IMG/VR virus record: IMGVR_UViG_3300050021_000824
Location: 1 to 39,458 of that record
Length of the DNA stretch: 39,458 nucleotides
Strand: one strand, 5' to 3'
From: a virus
Each line of letters starts with the position of its first letter. The stretch's first letter is position 1. A program made the translations under genes and the position numbers. The notes below the pieces were generated by a model that was given only the letters and a program-made list of their open reading frames with translations, was not told the origin of the DNA and did not search any database. Positions 1 to 8,353 of this stretch are shown here, piece by piece.

Positions 1-183
1 ATGAAGTATATAATAATAATGGAATCGGCGGGATGGACTTATTATTGGACGGGAGCGAATTGGTTTACTAATAGAAAAAAGGCTAAAGAAATTCCAACTG
101 AAGATTTACAAGGGGAACTTCAAACGGTACTAATCTATGTACAATATATGTCTCACAAACGTTTAATTATAGAGGCTTTATAA
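1..183 (+). CDS. small hypothetical protein, early region
   Basis: A 60-residue open frame beginning at the first base of the window with ATG and ending one base before the next gene. It is rich in Trp and Tyr near the N terminus and has a central Lys/Glu-rich part. I do not recognise a family. The head-to-tail spacing with the CII-like gene that follows suggests that they are co-transcribed. Because the window starts at its ATG, no ribosome binding site or promoter can be seen, and a longer upstream frame cannot be excluded. Confidence 0.5.
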   Translation: MKYIIIMESAGWTYYWTGANWFTNRKKAKEIPTEDLQGELQTVLIYVQYMSHKRLIIEAL

Positions 184-672
184 ATGGAACGGACAAAAAA
201 ACTGGACTACGTTGAATCTTTAGAGATACTTGCCAGCCGGTTGGTTATTGATAATGAAGCCAAGATACCGGTCAAGATTTTTGCGGAGATTGTAGGGAAG
301 AGCCCATCTTTAATATATAAAGCTGCCTCACCTAATGACGACACCCCTCTCAATTTCTTATGGCTTCCGGCGTTTATGAATATGACTGAGGACTACGACA
401 TCCTTGATAAGATGAATCAGTTGTGCGGGAAGCTGCCGTCGGTGGATATTCCGAGTTTCAAGATCGAGAAGGAGGAGGAGAAACAAATTACCAGGCGTTT
501 TATTAAATCGGTTCACCGGGTGAGTGAGGATTTTGAGGAGTATTTGGGACTGCCATCCAGAGTGGGGTTAAAGAATTATAAGAAATTGGCGGAGGCAGCG
601 ATTAAGGAACTTTTGATTTCGATTTGTTATGCCGAGAAAGCTTTGAAAGGAAATGGGGAGTTGGGATTATGA
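184..672 (+). CDS. phage regulatory protein, CII/CP76-like
   Basis: A 162-residue protein likely to be a DNA-binding regulator of early phage transcription. Residues 25-60 read as a helix-turn-helix (KIFAEIVGKSPSLIYKAAS), followed by an Asn/Asp-containing turn and a segment with the pattern hydrophobic-MTEDYDIL. The family known as phage regulatory CII (CP76) has the same order: a helix-turn-helix, a conserved NP/PN turn, then a TGDYRIL-type motif. The assignment is from pattern memory, not alignment. It lies directly before the transposition genes, where a Ner- or CII-type regulator would be expected. Its stop overlaps the next start as ATGA. Confidence 0.6.
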   Translation: MERTKKLDYVESLEILASRLVIDNEAKIPVKIFAEIVGKSPSLIYKAASPNDDTPLNFLWLPAFMNMTEDYDILDKMNQLCGKLPSVDIPSFKIEKEEEKQITRRFIKSVHRVSEDFEEYLGLPSRVGLKNYKKLAEAAIKELLISICYAEKALKGNGELGL

Positions 673-881
673 AGTGTTGCAGTGATTGTATCTTTTTTAT
701 AGTAACGGGTGCATGGATGACCACAGATAGGCGGGGCGGTTTAAAGGAAGATTATAAAACAGGCGATTGTAATTATAAATTTTTGCTTCCTGATAAAACC
801 CCCGATAGTATTTCGGGATTTAAGAATAGTATGAGATCAACTAGAGGGAAAGGATGTCCCTGTTTTGAAGGAAAGAAATAA
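669..881 (+). CDS. small Cys-rich phage protein
   Basis: A 70-residue protein starting at the ATG that overlaps the upstream stop (ATGA at 669-672). A frame start at 624 also exists but would overlap the previous gene by 49 bases, so 669 is preferred. Six cysteines are arranged as CCxxC near the N terminus, one in a GDC context in the middle and a final CPC pair followed by Phe, an arrangement seen in many small phage proteins thought to bind a metal. The function is unknown. Confidence 0.55.
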   Translation: MKCCSDCIFFIVTGAWMTTDRRGGLKEDYKTGDCNYKFLLPDKTPDSISGFKNSMRSTRGKGCPCFEGKK

Positions 882-1066
882 TGGATACAGAAATTATTTA
901 TGATTATAAAAATTATGACAAGATACATGTGAATAAATATGGATGCGCTGAGGGTGTGGCTGTTGAATGTATCGACCGGAGGGGATGGCTGATGGTTCAA
1001 CTGAGAAATGGCAGGAGTTTTTTAGCGAGTTACATTTCAATTATTAAGAAAATTACAGAGAGATAG
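881..1066 (+). CDS. small hypothetical protein
   Basis: A 61-residue protein whose ATG uses the last base of the previous TAA stop, indicating translational coupling. The C-terminal half alternates hydrophobic and charged residues (GWLMVQLRNGRSFLASY), consistent with a small beta-sheet fold. No family is recognised. It is the last short gene before the transposase, with a 43-base gap between them. Confidence 0.5.
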   Translation: MDTEIIYDYKNYDKIHVNKYGCAEGVAVECIDRRGWLMVQLRNGRSFLASYISIIKKITER

Positions 1067-1109
1067 CAGACATATTTTTTAACACTTTTAATACGATCGG
1101 AAATAGATC

Positions 1110-3533
1110 ATGGAACTACAAACAGGCACACAGGAAATTTGGCTCGCGGTAAGAAAGGCTGCAGAGCTGTTGGATCTGGATAAGCGAAATGTCCGGATCA
1201 ATATTTCGAAGGGCAAATATATATCACAAAAAGTTAAAGGGAATGGAGGGGAGCAATACCAGCTGCTTCTTTCTTCTTTGCCAACCGATGCCCAGGTGAA
1301 ATATTTCAAGAGTTTAATCGAGGGTAACAAAACCATGTCAGGCACTGCCGACCCGGGTTGTTCGAAACACTTGGGAAGTGGCAACTCGGCCTATCGAGCA
1401 GAAAGCTATGGAAACAAAGGGGATGAACGTATTAAAAACGCATCCCCTATCCCTCATAATTTCAGACGAGCGGGAGAAGGAAATTTTGTTGCTACTTCGG
1501 GCGCGCGTGGGGGGAATGAGGCTGGAGTGTTTAGCGAAATTGGAGCCGGAAGACCAGGAACCGGCGATGGTACGGACAGAAGGAGTGGCGGCGGATTTGG
1601 TTCGGGTGAGCAGCTGCAGCTGGAGGGAACGACGGGAATGAGTTTAGGAACGATGGATGCGGTTGCTGTGGAAGAGCCGGGTTTGATGGGGAAGATTGAT
1701 CCTGCAATGATGGACCGTGAAATCGAGATGGAACTTTATTCTTTAATGCCGAAGTGGCAGAGGGAGTATATTGATAAGCTTCTTCCTGTTATGAAAGCGG
1801 CTGAGGGTTTGAAAGGAAAGGAACTGATGAAGTTTTTGGATGCTACGCGCGCGGGCGTGGATACATGCGTAGGTTTGAAGGGGTTGAGTTACGGGAATTT
1901 TATGAAGCTGAAAAAAGAGTTTGAGGATAACGGGATCTCCGGGCTGGTACCAGGTTACGGGAAAAGAGCGGGAGCAAATAAAATTGATGATGAATCTTTT
2001 AATCATTTCAAAGATCTATACCTGAAGGAAGGGAGACCAACTTTAGACAGTTGCTGGTATGGAGCAAAGGGATATTATATCAAAAATAATCTTGGAGAAA
2101 TTCCGGAGGACTTCCCTTCCGCCATTACTTTTATGCGCAGACTTGAAAACGAGGTACCGAAAGCGGCGATCGAATTAGCCAGGCATGGGGATATGTGGTA
2201 CAATAAACATTATGCAAATTATGCCAACAGAAATTATGACGAGATTGGGATTGGCGAGGTATGGGTATCGGATCACCGGCAGCTGGATCAGGCTGCAATA
2301 GTTCATCTTCCTGATTTAACTAAAAAGGACATCAAATTATTCTTAAAATATTTTTCCAGAGATAACAGAAAAACATCTGCGCCGGTGTTTCCCTGGATTA
2401 CGGTCTGGAGAGATTTCAAGAGCGGTAAATGGATGGGATGGAATATTCATCTTGAGGATCCTAATTCTGATTTTATCTTTCAAGCTTTTTATGACGGGTG
2501 CAACAGATATGGTGTTCCGAAAGAAATCTACATCGATAACGGAAAGGATTACCGCTGTAAAGATTTTGCGGGCGGCAGGACCAGGAGAATTAAATCCGAT
2601 GTTGATACAGCGAAAGCAAACAGTTTATGCGCGATGCTGGGGATCGTAATTCATTACGCAACTCCATACGGTGCACAGACAAAACCGATTGAGAGGGATT
2701 TCAGGATCTGGAAGGAATGGCTTGATAAACAGATGCCCGGCTACAGGGGGGGAAATCATGTTGAACGTCCTGAAAAATTAAAAAAAGAAATTAAACAAGG
2801 AAAGATTGTTGACTTTGAGGAGTTAGCAGAGCTTGCAGAATATTTTGTTCAAAATGTTTTAGAAAAGTATCCATCATTTGGAAAGAATATGCTGGGGAGA
2901 TCGAGGGAAGAAGTATTTAATCTAGGATTTAAGTCTCTTCTAAGAGTTACTTCAGACGCTTTGAAAATGTGCTGCATGCGTACTTCCGGTGATCTTACGA
3001 TCAGGAGAAACGGTATTACTCTTTCGCAAAGATACAACCTTTATTATTGGGCTGAATGGATGAATCCACTAAAGGGCAGGAGCGTTTACTTACGCCGGGA
3101 TATAAATAATTATGAAGAGGCATGGGTATTTGATGCGAAGTCAAACGAGTATTTAGGTAAAGGACAATTAAACGCGCTGGATACTGCGGCACTTGCAAGA
3201 GATCCACTTACCAAGAGACAAGTTCAGGATGTTATTGCTGTAAAAGCGAGGGAGAAAAAAATATTGAAGGGGTATCAACCCCTTAATGAAATTCAGCCTT
3301 ATGAGATAGTGGAGAATTTTGCAATGGGTATTGCTGCAGGAGCGAAGGGGAATGGAGCGGGCGCAGCAGCGGGTGCGGGTTTATCGAATATAACTTTGAA
3401 GACAGATATGGATGATGTAGTATCGAAAGAAAATGAATTTAAGAGAACCGGCACATATGATATTAAGGAAATTGTTCCCAAGGGAAGTGAGAAACAGAAT
3501 TTGATAATGTTCGAATCAGATATAGAAAAATAA
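1110..3533 (+). CDS. Mu-type DDE transposase (MuA homologue)
   Basis: An 807-residue transposase that would cut the phage ends and join them to target DNA, for both integration and replicative transposition. Residues 1-70 form the N-terminal Mu-type winged DNA-binding domain (WLAVRKAAELL, then KYISQKVKGNGG). A Gly-rich linker of about 100 residues (75-180) follows. The RNase-H-like core carries the three expected acidic residues: Asp388 in WVSDHRQLD, Asp476 in IYIDNGKDY and Glu528 in KPIERDFR. Residues of about 650-740 match the Mu-type C-terminal beta-barrel, ending in basic helices. It is longer than MuA (663 residues), mostly because of the linker. It is followed by the MuB-type ATPase, the usual order. 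The catalytic triad appears intact. Confidence 0.93.
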   Translation: MELQTGTQEIWLAVRKAAELLDLDKRNVRINISKGKYISQKVKGNGGEQYQLLLSSLPTDAQVKYFKSLIEGNKTMSGTADPGCSKHLGSGNSAYRAESYGNKGDERIKNASPIPHNFRRAGEGNFVATSGARGGNEAGVFSEIGAGRPGTGDGTDRRSGGGFGSGEQLQLEGTTGMSLGTMDAVAVEEPGLMGKIDPAMMDREIEMELYSLMPKWQREYIDKLLPVMKAAEGLKGKELMKFLDATRAGVDTCVGLKGLSYGNFMKLKKEFEDNGISGLVPGYGKRAGANKIDDESFNHFKDLYLKEGRPTLDSCWYGAKGYYIKNNLGEIPEDFPSAITFMRRLENEVPKAAIELARHGDMWYNKHYANYANRNYDEIGIGEVWVSDHRQLDQAAIVHLPDLTKKDIKLFLKYFSRDNRKTSAPVFPWITVWRDFKSGKWMGWNIHLEDPNSDFIFQAFYDGCNRYGVPKEIYIDNGKDYRCKDFAGGRTRRIKSDVDTAKANSLCAMLGIVIHYATPYGAQTKPIERDFRIWKEWLDKQMPGYRGGNHVERPEKLKKEIKQGKIVDFEELAELAEYFVQNVLEKYPSFGKNMLGRSREEVFNLGFKSLLRVTSDALKMCCMRTSGDLTIRRNGITLSQRYNLYYWAEWMNPLKGRSVYLRRDINNYEEAWVFDAKSNEYLGKGQLNALDTAALARDPLTKRQVQDVIAVKAREKKILKGYQPLNEIQPYEIVENFAMGIAAGAKGNGAGAAAGAGLSNITLKTDMDDVVSKENEFKRTGTYDIKEIVPKGSEKQNLIMFESDIEK

Positions 3534-3541
3534 AACAAGGA

Positions 3542-3577
3542 CCATCCGCCTTTAGTTTGGCGACCGGGGGCGGATGG
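3542..3577 (+). promoter_or_regulatory. hairpin between transposase and ATPase genes
   Basis: A perfect 9-bp inverted repeat (CCATCCGCC at 3542-3550 and GGCGGATGG at 3569-3577) with an 18-nt loop fills most of the 81-base gap between the transposase stop and the ATPase start. No U-tract follows, so it is not a classical terminator. It could lower readthrough, protect the downstream mRNA end or affect the ratio of the two proteins. Confidence 0.5.
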
Positions 3578-3614
3578 CCAGTACTACATAACAACTACTA
3601 AGGAGTCAGCTATT

Positions 3615-4532
3615 ATGCTTGAAACAGAACGGGAAGAAATTCAGAAACAGCTACAGCACTATCTTGACACTGCTATTGTAGGAGGAAAGAAAGCCTCCAT
3701 GAACGGAGTTGCCAGAGCGATTGGCAGATCAACCGGAACAGTATCAGCATGGGTGAAGAACAAATATACGGGGAATGTTGACAACATTGATTATGACATT
3801 AAAATATTTTTGGAGAGAGAGGCTGAGCGGAATGAAACTGCACGAAACGAGATCCCTTTCTGCCAGATAAAAAATGCATTGCGGGTCTGGGATACCGCAA
3901 AAATTGCTCATCTAAACAGACAGATCTGCGTGGTATATGGAGAACCAGGATCAGGGAAGACCAGGGCAGTAAAGGAATATGCTGTAAATAATCCTGATGT
4001 TATTTTGATTGAAACTGATCCGGGATACTCACCGAAAATATTATTCAGAAATATTAACAAAGCACTGGGACTTGAGGGACTGGGGCAAATATCTGAGTTA
4101 TTCGATAATGCAGTCCAGAAACTTAAGATGACCGGCAGGCTTTTAATAGTTGATGAAGCGGAGATCCTTCCTTACAGAGCTCTTGAACTTTTACGAAGAC
4201 TGCATGACAAGGCATATATAGGGATCCTGTTAAGCGGAATGCCGAGGCTATATTATAACCTGCGCGGATTGAATGGGGAATATAAACAACTTTACTCGCG
4301 CGTGAGGACTTCAGTTAAGCTGGAAGCGCTGCGTGAGGAGGATACGGAAATGATTGTTAATGCTTTTTTGCCTGACAGAAACGGGATCTATAAAACTTTT
4401 CATAAAGTTTCTTCCGGGAACGGAAGAACACTTGAAATGCTTCTGCTGAATAGTGAATCGATAGCACGCCTGAATAAAAGAAAAATTGACGAGGCTGTTG
4501 TTGAGAAAGCTTCCACAATGTTGATGAAGTAG
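3615..4532 (+). CDS. MuB-type AAA+ target-DNA activator ATPase
   Basis: A 305-residue ATPase expected to bind target DNA, deliver it to the transposase and stimulate strand transfer. Residues 27-55 form a helix-turn-helix (NGVARAIGRSTGTVSAWVK) as in the N-terminal domain of MuB. The AAA+ core has Walker A GEPGSGKT at residues 109-116 and Walker B LLIVDEAE around Asp170-Glu171. A C-terminal helical domain ends at residue 305, close to the 312 residues of MuB. The ATG has a good ribosome binding site (AAGGAG at 3600-3605, nine bases upstream). It directly follows the transposase. Confidence 0.9.
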   Translation: MLETEREEIQKQLQHYLDTAIVGGKKASMNGVARAIGRSTGTVSAWVKNKYTGNVDNIDYDIKIFLEREAERNETARNEIPFCQIKNALRVWDTAKIAHLNRQICVVYGEPGSGKTRAVKEYAVNNPDVILIETDPGYSPKILFRNINKALGLEGLGQISELFDNAVQKLKMTGRLLIVDEAEILPYRALELLRRLHDKAYIGILLSGMPRLYYNLRGLNGEYKQLYSRVRTSVKLEALREEDTEMIVNAFLPDRNGIYKTFHKVSSGNGRTLEMLLLNSESIARLNKRKIDEAVVEKASTMLMK

Positions 4533-4541
4533 GAGGGAATA

Positions 4542-4769
4542 ATGGAAAAAGTCACAACAATAATTATTGGAAAACTCTGCGAGCAGCTGCATCCGGAAGC
4601 CAGGTCAACAAGTGAAGCCATTGACCTAACAAATGAAAGGGTGAAGCTGGTAATTGAGATTAAGAAACAATTCAATATCGATGCCAGGGAAGAGACGGAG
4701 CTCATGGCTGCATTGGAAACAGCTTCGGAGGAATGTTATGCGGAATCGCTGGAGGGGAAGGCATCATGA
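4542..4769 (+). CDS. small hypothetical early protein
   Basis: A 75-residue acidic helical protein starting nine bases after the ATPase stop, with a strong ribosome binding site (AGGAGGG) immediately upstream. No conserved motif was recognised. It ends with an ATGA overlap with the next gene, so it is part of the chain of coupled early genes. Confidence 0.55.
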   Translation: MEKVTTIIIGKLCEQLHPEARSTSEAIDLTNERVKLVIEIKKQFNIDAREETELMAALETASEECYAESLEGKAS

Positions 4770-5131
4770 GTTTAATACAAGTTTTAACCGGTGTTGAGAA
4801 GAGCGATTTAGTTTTTGAGTTCCAGGTTGACAACGAGAATCCTTTTTTAACTGCACACTGCAAGTTGATACTGGAAAATTGTGGTGTTGATCCTTCCGGA
4901 TTGTACCGGGGTGATTTGCGCAGGAAAGCGGTGGAGTTGATATCAGGTAGGCTGTTGGAGAAAGTTATCAAGGGGGAAACAATAAACGGTGCTGAAAATC
5001 TTGTAGGGCTGGGATGCATCGAAGGGACCACAGGAATAAAGTTTATTAGCATGAACGGGACGCTCGATCCAAAAGAAACAATGGTAAATATTTTATCTGA
5101 AAAAATAATGGAGCTAGAAAATGAAAATTGA
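4766..5131 (+). CDS. hypothetical early protein
   Basis: A 121-residue protein starting at the ATG overlapping the upstream stop. An upstream start at 4733 is possible but would overlap the previous gene by 37 bases and has no ribosome binding site. The sequence mixes helices with a Gly-rich middle (GLGCIEGTTG). No family is recognised. It overlaps the following coiled-coil gene by 11 bases. Confidence 0.55.
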   Translation: MSLIQVLTGVEKSDLVFEFQVDNENPFLTAHCKLILENCGVDPSGLYRGDLRRKAVELISGRLLEKVIKGETINGAENLVGLGCIEGTTGIKFISMNGTLDPKETMVNILSEKIMELENEN

Positions 5132-5480
5132 AGAGGCATTGCAGGAAAGGAAAAGTGAATTAAATAATCTCCAAACGGACATCAATAATCTGGACGGCCA
5201 GGCAGTGAAGCTGAAGGATGGAGTTTTGAAATATAATGATCTAAAAAAACAGTCATCCGATTTGAAGAAGATTTTAAAGCATAAGAAAAGAGAGTTGGAT
5301 ACGGTTTTGACGTTCTTCAATAATGTGGATCAGAGTTACGCGGATAAAATATTCCCGTTGTTTTCTAGCCTGCCGGTATCTGAAGAGAATTTGAGGGAAG
5401 AAGGGGAATTCAAGATTAAGGAAAAGCCAGGGGGAACAGATCTGAATGCTGTGGGGAAATCAGAAGTGGGAAAATTATGA
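5121..5480 (+). CDS. coiled-coil hypothetical protein
   Basis: A 119-residue protein. Residues 1-65 form a long charged helix with heptad-like spacing of Leu, Ile and Val (ELNNLQTDINNLDGQAVKL), predicting a coiled coil. The rest is Glu/Lys-rich and probably flexible. Its start lies inside the end of the previous gene and its end overlaps the next start by four bases. No function can be assigned from sequence. Confidence 0.55.
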   Translation: MKIEEALQERKSELNNLQTDINNLDGQAVKLKDGVLKYNDLKKQSSDLKKILKHKKRELDTVLTFFNNVDQSYADKIFPLFSSLPVSEENLREEGEFKIKEKPGGTDLNAVGKSEVGKL

Positions 5481-5785
5481 GCACAATAAGAATTACGAAG
5501 CGTGCGGCGGACGAGTACATAGCGAAGTTTGATCCTCAGCTGGCATCTATTGTAAATGTGTCGGAAAGGATTAAGGCTGTTGCTAAAGATCTGATCCCGG
5601 TATTTAAAAAAGCGAGATATATCAGTAAGAATGAAAAAGGGAAGTTATACAGGAGCTATGATTTGAGGATTGATATGGTCGTTATAGATGATGCTATGGT
5701 TACTTTATTTCCGCTGAGGCATGCTCTGAAGAGCGAGAAGAGACTGAATCATTCTAAACATCCTTTTGAAATGGAGAGGAATTAA
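5477..5785 (+). CDS. hypothetical early protein
   Basis: A 102-residue basic protein beginning with an ATGA overlap. It opens RITKRAADEYIAKF, continues with an amphipathic helix, then RSYDLRIDMVVIDDAMVTLFP, an alternating pattern that suggests a beta hairpin. This layout is loosely like small alpha/beta toxin or nuclease-like folds of the RelE type, but no catalytic residues can be pinned down. Treated as unknown. Confidence 0.5.
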   Translation: MSTIRITKRAADEYIAKFDPQLASIVNVSERIKAVAKDLIPVFKKARYISKNEKGKLYRSYDLRIDMVVIDDAMVTLFPLRHALKSEKRLNHSKHPFEMERN

Positions 5786-6009
5786 TGGAAGCTACAATGT
5801 TAGAGCCAGTTTACTGTTATGGGACGGTAATTAAGGAAATGCGGGAGAAGTATCCTGACCTGAACGAGATCGAGAGATTGAGGAATTATAATGAAAGGAT
5901 GTTGACGATTTCCGCGCAGGCACAAGATGCGGACAGAAGGAGCCGGGCATATAAAAAATACTGGGCATCAGAGGATCTGCTTTATATCTTTTTGAAGAGG
6001 AGGAACTGA
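5785..6009 (+). CDS. small hypothetical protein
   Basis: A 74-residue protein whose ATG begins on the last base of the upstream TAA. It is helical and rich in charged and Tyr residues, with a KEMREKYPDLNEIERL helix in the middle. No family was recognised. The next gene starts two bases after its stop. Confidence 0.5.
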   Translation: MEATMLEPVYCYGTVIKEMREKYPDLNEIERLRNYNERMLTISAQAQDADRRSRAYKKYWASEDLLYIFLKRRN

Positions 6010-6010
6010 G

Positions 6011-6265
6011 GTGAAGAACTTAACTCCCAAAAGACTGGAGAATTTGTTTACCCATCTATTCCTAATCAGAAGATTGAAGAAAAGGCTATCTACTGAAAAT
6101 TTCAATAAGGTGATTGTGGAAATGAATTTGAGCAGCGTTTTGACTGTCTATGAAATTTTTATTAAGGCAGAAAAGTCAGATAGAAAATTATGGAAGGAAG
6201 TTCTGAAGCAATGGAGAGAGGAGCAAATTGAAGTTAAGAAATCATTAACGAGTAGTGGTTTGTGA
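6011..6265 (+). CDS. small hypothetical protein, GTG start
   Basis: An 84-residue, very basic helical protein. The only reasonable start is GTG at 6011, with GAGGAACTGAG just upstream as ribosome binding site. The stop TGA overlaps the ATG of the next gene (TGATG). No motif allows a function call. Confidence 0.5.
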   Translation: MKNLTPKRLENLFTHLFLIRRLKKRLSTENFNKVIVEMNLSSVLTVYEIFIKAEKSDRKLWKEVLKQWREEQIEVKKSLTSSGL

Positions 6266-6672
6266 TGGGATTTGAGGAAAATCTTTTTAAGAAGGAATTT
6301 ATTGAGAAGAACGGAATTACTGCCGGTCTTCCTCTGTTTGATTCTGCTCCTGCAGTTTATTTGCCGGATTGGTTATGGAATGGAAAAGAAATTAAAGGCG
6401 AAATCTATACCAGGATGGCTTTGAAATTTGCCGAGGACGTTAAAGAATATTTAAGGGGAATATTGTTATTAGGCGGCCAGGCAACGGATCATGAAGTTAA
6501 AAATCTTCTTGGATGGGATTTGCATATCGTCAGTGCCAGGAGAAATGATCTTAAGAAGCTTGGGATAATATGCAGTTACCCTGGGAGAAGTAAAATGGGT
6601 CCATACGGACAGCCGAATACAATTTGGAATGTGAATTTAAATGTCTTGTATAAAAAATTAGCTGAGGTTTAG
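6265..6672 (+). CDS. winged-helix-like early protein
   Basis: A 135-residue protein starting at the ATG that overlaps the preceding TGA; a GTG one codon upstream is less likely. The C-terminal half (about residues 65-130) reads as a winged helix: a helix after GGQATDHEVKNLLGW, a recognition-like helix with VSARRNDLKKLG, then a wing with YPGRSKMGPYGQPNTIW. This is consistent with a DNA-binding accessory factor, but the specific role is unknown. Confidence 0.55.
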   Translation: MGFEENLFKKEFIEKNGITAGLPLFDSAPAVYLPDWLWNGKEIKGEIYTRMALKFAEDVKEYLRGILLLGGQATDHEVKNLLGWDLHIVSARRNDLKKLGIICSYPGRSKMGPYGQPNTIWNVNLNVLYKKLAEV

Positions 6673-6843
6673 ATGGATAAGGATATTGTAACTGCACTAT
6701 GGGTACTGATAGCTGAGGTCGTTTATCTCGGGGCAATAATATGGTGGCAAGTTTATACTATCAGAGAAAATTCTGATAAGGTAGTCGAGTTATTAAAAGG
6801 ACAAATTTCAATAATACTAAAACAAAAAGGATGTGGTAACTAA
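6673..6843 (+). CDS. small single-pass membrane protein
   Basis: A 56-residue frame starting with ATG directly after the previous TAG stop and ending just before the Gam-like gene. Residues 6-28 form one hydrophobic segment (ALWVLIAEVVYLGAIIWWQV), followed by a charged helix. It fits the tight gene packing and leaves no gap. Small membrane proteins of this sort are common in phage early regions. The function is unknown. Confidence 0.5.
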   Translation: MDKDIVTALWVLIAEVVYLGAIIWWQVYTIRENSDKVVELLKGQISIILKQKGCGN

Positions 6844-6844
6844 T

Positions 6845-7420
6845 ATGGTCGCAAAAATAAAATCAACAATAACGGATTATGTTGAACTGGGAAGACAATT
6901 CAATAGACTGGCACACTGCCAAGCTTCTTTATTGATCCAGGAAGCCAAGATGAACAAAGAAATTCTGGGAGTTAAGTCCAAATATGAGAAAAATATAAAA
7001 ATTACAATGGAAGAGAGGAATGGGTTGGTAAATGAAATCAAATTATTCTGCCTGGAGAATAAAAAGGATTTTGAAGGTGAGGTAAAGAGCAGGAAATTTT
7101 TATATGGTGTGGTTGGCTTTAAAGTGAGCAGCAAGGGTGCAATTAAAATACTGAAAAAGGCCAAGGACGGGTTTAAGAAAGCTGCAAAGGATTTCATGGA
7201 ATTGTTCGGGACTAAATATGTGAAGTTGGTCCCGGAACTTGAGAAAGATAAAATATCAGCTGACTACAGATCCGGCGTTATCAGCGATGTTATTCTTGCT
7301 TCAGTAAATCTGAAATTCAACAAGGAGCCGGAATTCTTTTACAAATTTGATTTCAAAAAGTTTGAGAAGGAAACCGGGATAAAGGTTCCAGTAAAGAAAG
7401 CGGTGAAGGGAAAGGAATGA
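6845..7420 (+). CDS. Gam-like DNA end-protection protein
   Basis: A 191-residue homologue of Mu Gam, which binds double-stranded DNA ends and blocks host exonucleases; it is related to Ku. The N-terminal half is a long helical region (about residues 5-75), with the family pattern of a QASLLIQEAKMNKEI helix followed by KYEKN. A conserved turn then follows (SRKFLYGVVGFKVSSKG), where Mu Gam has a similar GTVGFR element. The ATG at 6845 is preferred over one at 6833, which overlaps the upstream gene. Its place between transposition genes and the gp16-like gene matches Mu-like phages. Confidence 0.82.
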   Translation: MVAKIKSTITDYVELGRQFNRLAHCQASLLIQEAKMNKEILGVKSKYEKNIKITMEERNGLVNEIKLFCLENKKDFEGEVKSRKFLYGVVGFKVSSKGAIKILKKAKDGFKKAAKDFMELFGTKYVKLVPELEKDKISADYRSGVISDVILASVNLKFNKEPEFFYKFDFKKFEKETGIKVPVKKAVKGKE

Positions 7421-7596
7421 AAATAGTATTGGTTGTTCTACTGATTTTATTCATTAATGTATTGATGGCTCAGTTTGCTAAATCCACAAGAATTCTTGCC
7501 GATATTTTTAAACGGAGTGCAAAGAAAAGCAGACTCAAATGGAGAATCAAAGTTTTACCACCTCTTCATAAAAATTGCAGGTGTATATGGCTGTGA
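7417..7596 (+). CDS. small protein with N-terminal membrane or signal segment
   Basis: A 59-residue frame whose ATG overlaps the Gam stop (ATGA). Residues 2-18 are strongly hydrophobic (KIVLVVLLILFINVLMA), followed by a very basic tail that ends in a CRC-containing stretch. It could be a membrane-anchored peptide with a cytoplasmic basic tail or a small exported protein. Its end overlaps the start of the gp16-like gene by ten bases. No function can be assigned. Confidence 0.45.
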   Translation: MKIVLVVLLILFINVLMAQFAKSTRILADIFKRSAKKSRLKWRIKVLPPLHKNCRCIWL

Positions 7597-8075
7597 CAAA
7601 TAAAAATTATAGCAGGAATACTCTTCTTGGGAAGATCCATGTGGCGAAAGCGCAGCTGAAACTTTCGGATGATGATTATAGGGCGGTGCTTTCTAACTGG
7701 AGGTATTTAGGACAGGGGGATGTGATTACTTCTGCTTCGAATATGACTTGTGATCAGATGGTAGAGTTATTAAAAGTGTTTGAGGAGAAGTTCGGATGGA
7801 AGGCGCAGTCACGGAAGAAACAAAAGAAGTTTATTAAACCGTCTGTTGAGGGAGAAAGGGATTCTGCGTTTGCTACCACAGCTCAGCTGGAGAAGATTAA
7901 TCTATTATGGATTAAACATTCTACTCAGAAGGATGAAGAATCCCTCAGGAAGTTTGCTAAGAGGATCCTGCATGTAGATCTGATGCAGAGTATCCAGGCG
8001 AACCAGGTGCATATTCTTGTTAAGGCAATTGAAAATTTAGCAAGGGGAAAATCATTTAAAAAGGAAGGCGAATGA
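7587..8075 (+). CDS. gp16/GemA-like regulatory protein
   Basis: A 162-residue protein of the Mu gp16/GemA family (DUF1018). In Mu this early product alters host gene expression and DNA supercoiling. The family signature is visible: LLGKIHVAKAQLKLSDDDYRAVL at the N terminus, then a central basic linker and a C-terminal helical domain beginning TTAQLEKINLLWI. The start is ATG 7587; a TTG at 7575 would lengthen it by four residues without a better ribosome binding site. Position after Gam matches Mu-like gene order. Confidence 0.82.
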   Translation: MAVTNKNYSRNTLLGKIHVAKAQLKLSDDDYRAVLSNWRYLGQGDVITSASNMTCDQMVELLKVFEEKFGWKAQSRKKQKKFIKPSVEGERDSAFATTAQLEKINLLWIKHSTQKDEESLRKFAKRILHVDLMQSIQANQVHILVKAIENLARGKSFKKEGE

Positions 8076-8353
8076 TGAATGGATTGAGTCTAATGTTTAC
8101 AGTGATAGGAATTATTTTTTTAAGTAAGGGATTGATCGGTTATATCAATACTGTAAATGAAAGTGAAATATTAAAAAAGCATCTAGGAGCTCCGGCTGTA
8201 AAATTTATCATCGGGCTGGAAGGTAAAAAGATGAATATTCTATATTGTATTATCCACTGGTTTTTGGTCAGGGGGATGTCATTACTTGGATATGTCGAAA
8301 GTAATGGTGAAGATAAAGACAAGTGGTATTTTATTAAAAGGGAATCAAAATAA
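8072..8353 (+). CDS. small membrane protein
   Basis: A 93-residue protein with an N-terminal hydrophobic helix (residues 4-25, LSLMFTVIGIIFLSKGLIGY) and a second hydrophobic stretch around residues 54-75. The C terminus is charged. It starts with ATGATG overlapping the upstream stop and abuts the J-domain gene. The family is unknown. Confidence 0.5.
   Translation: MMNGLSLMFTVIGIIFLSKGLIGYINTVNESEILKKHLGAPAVKFIIGLEGKKMNILYCIIHWFLVRGMSLLGYVESNGEDKDKWYFIKRESK

Noticed and set aside
4702-5139. 145-residue minus-strand frame
   Set aside because: It lies opposite two coupled plus-strand genes and is rich in Ser, Phe and Pro without recognisable structure.
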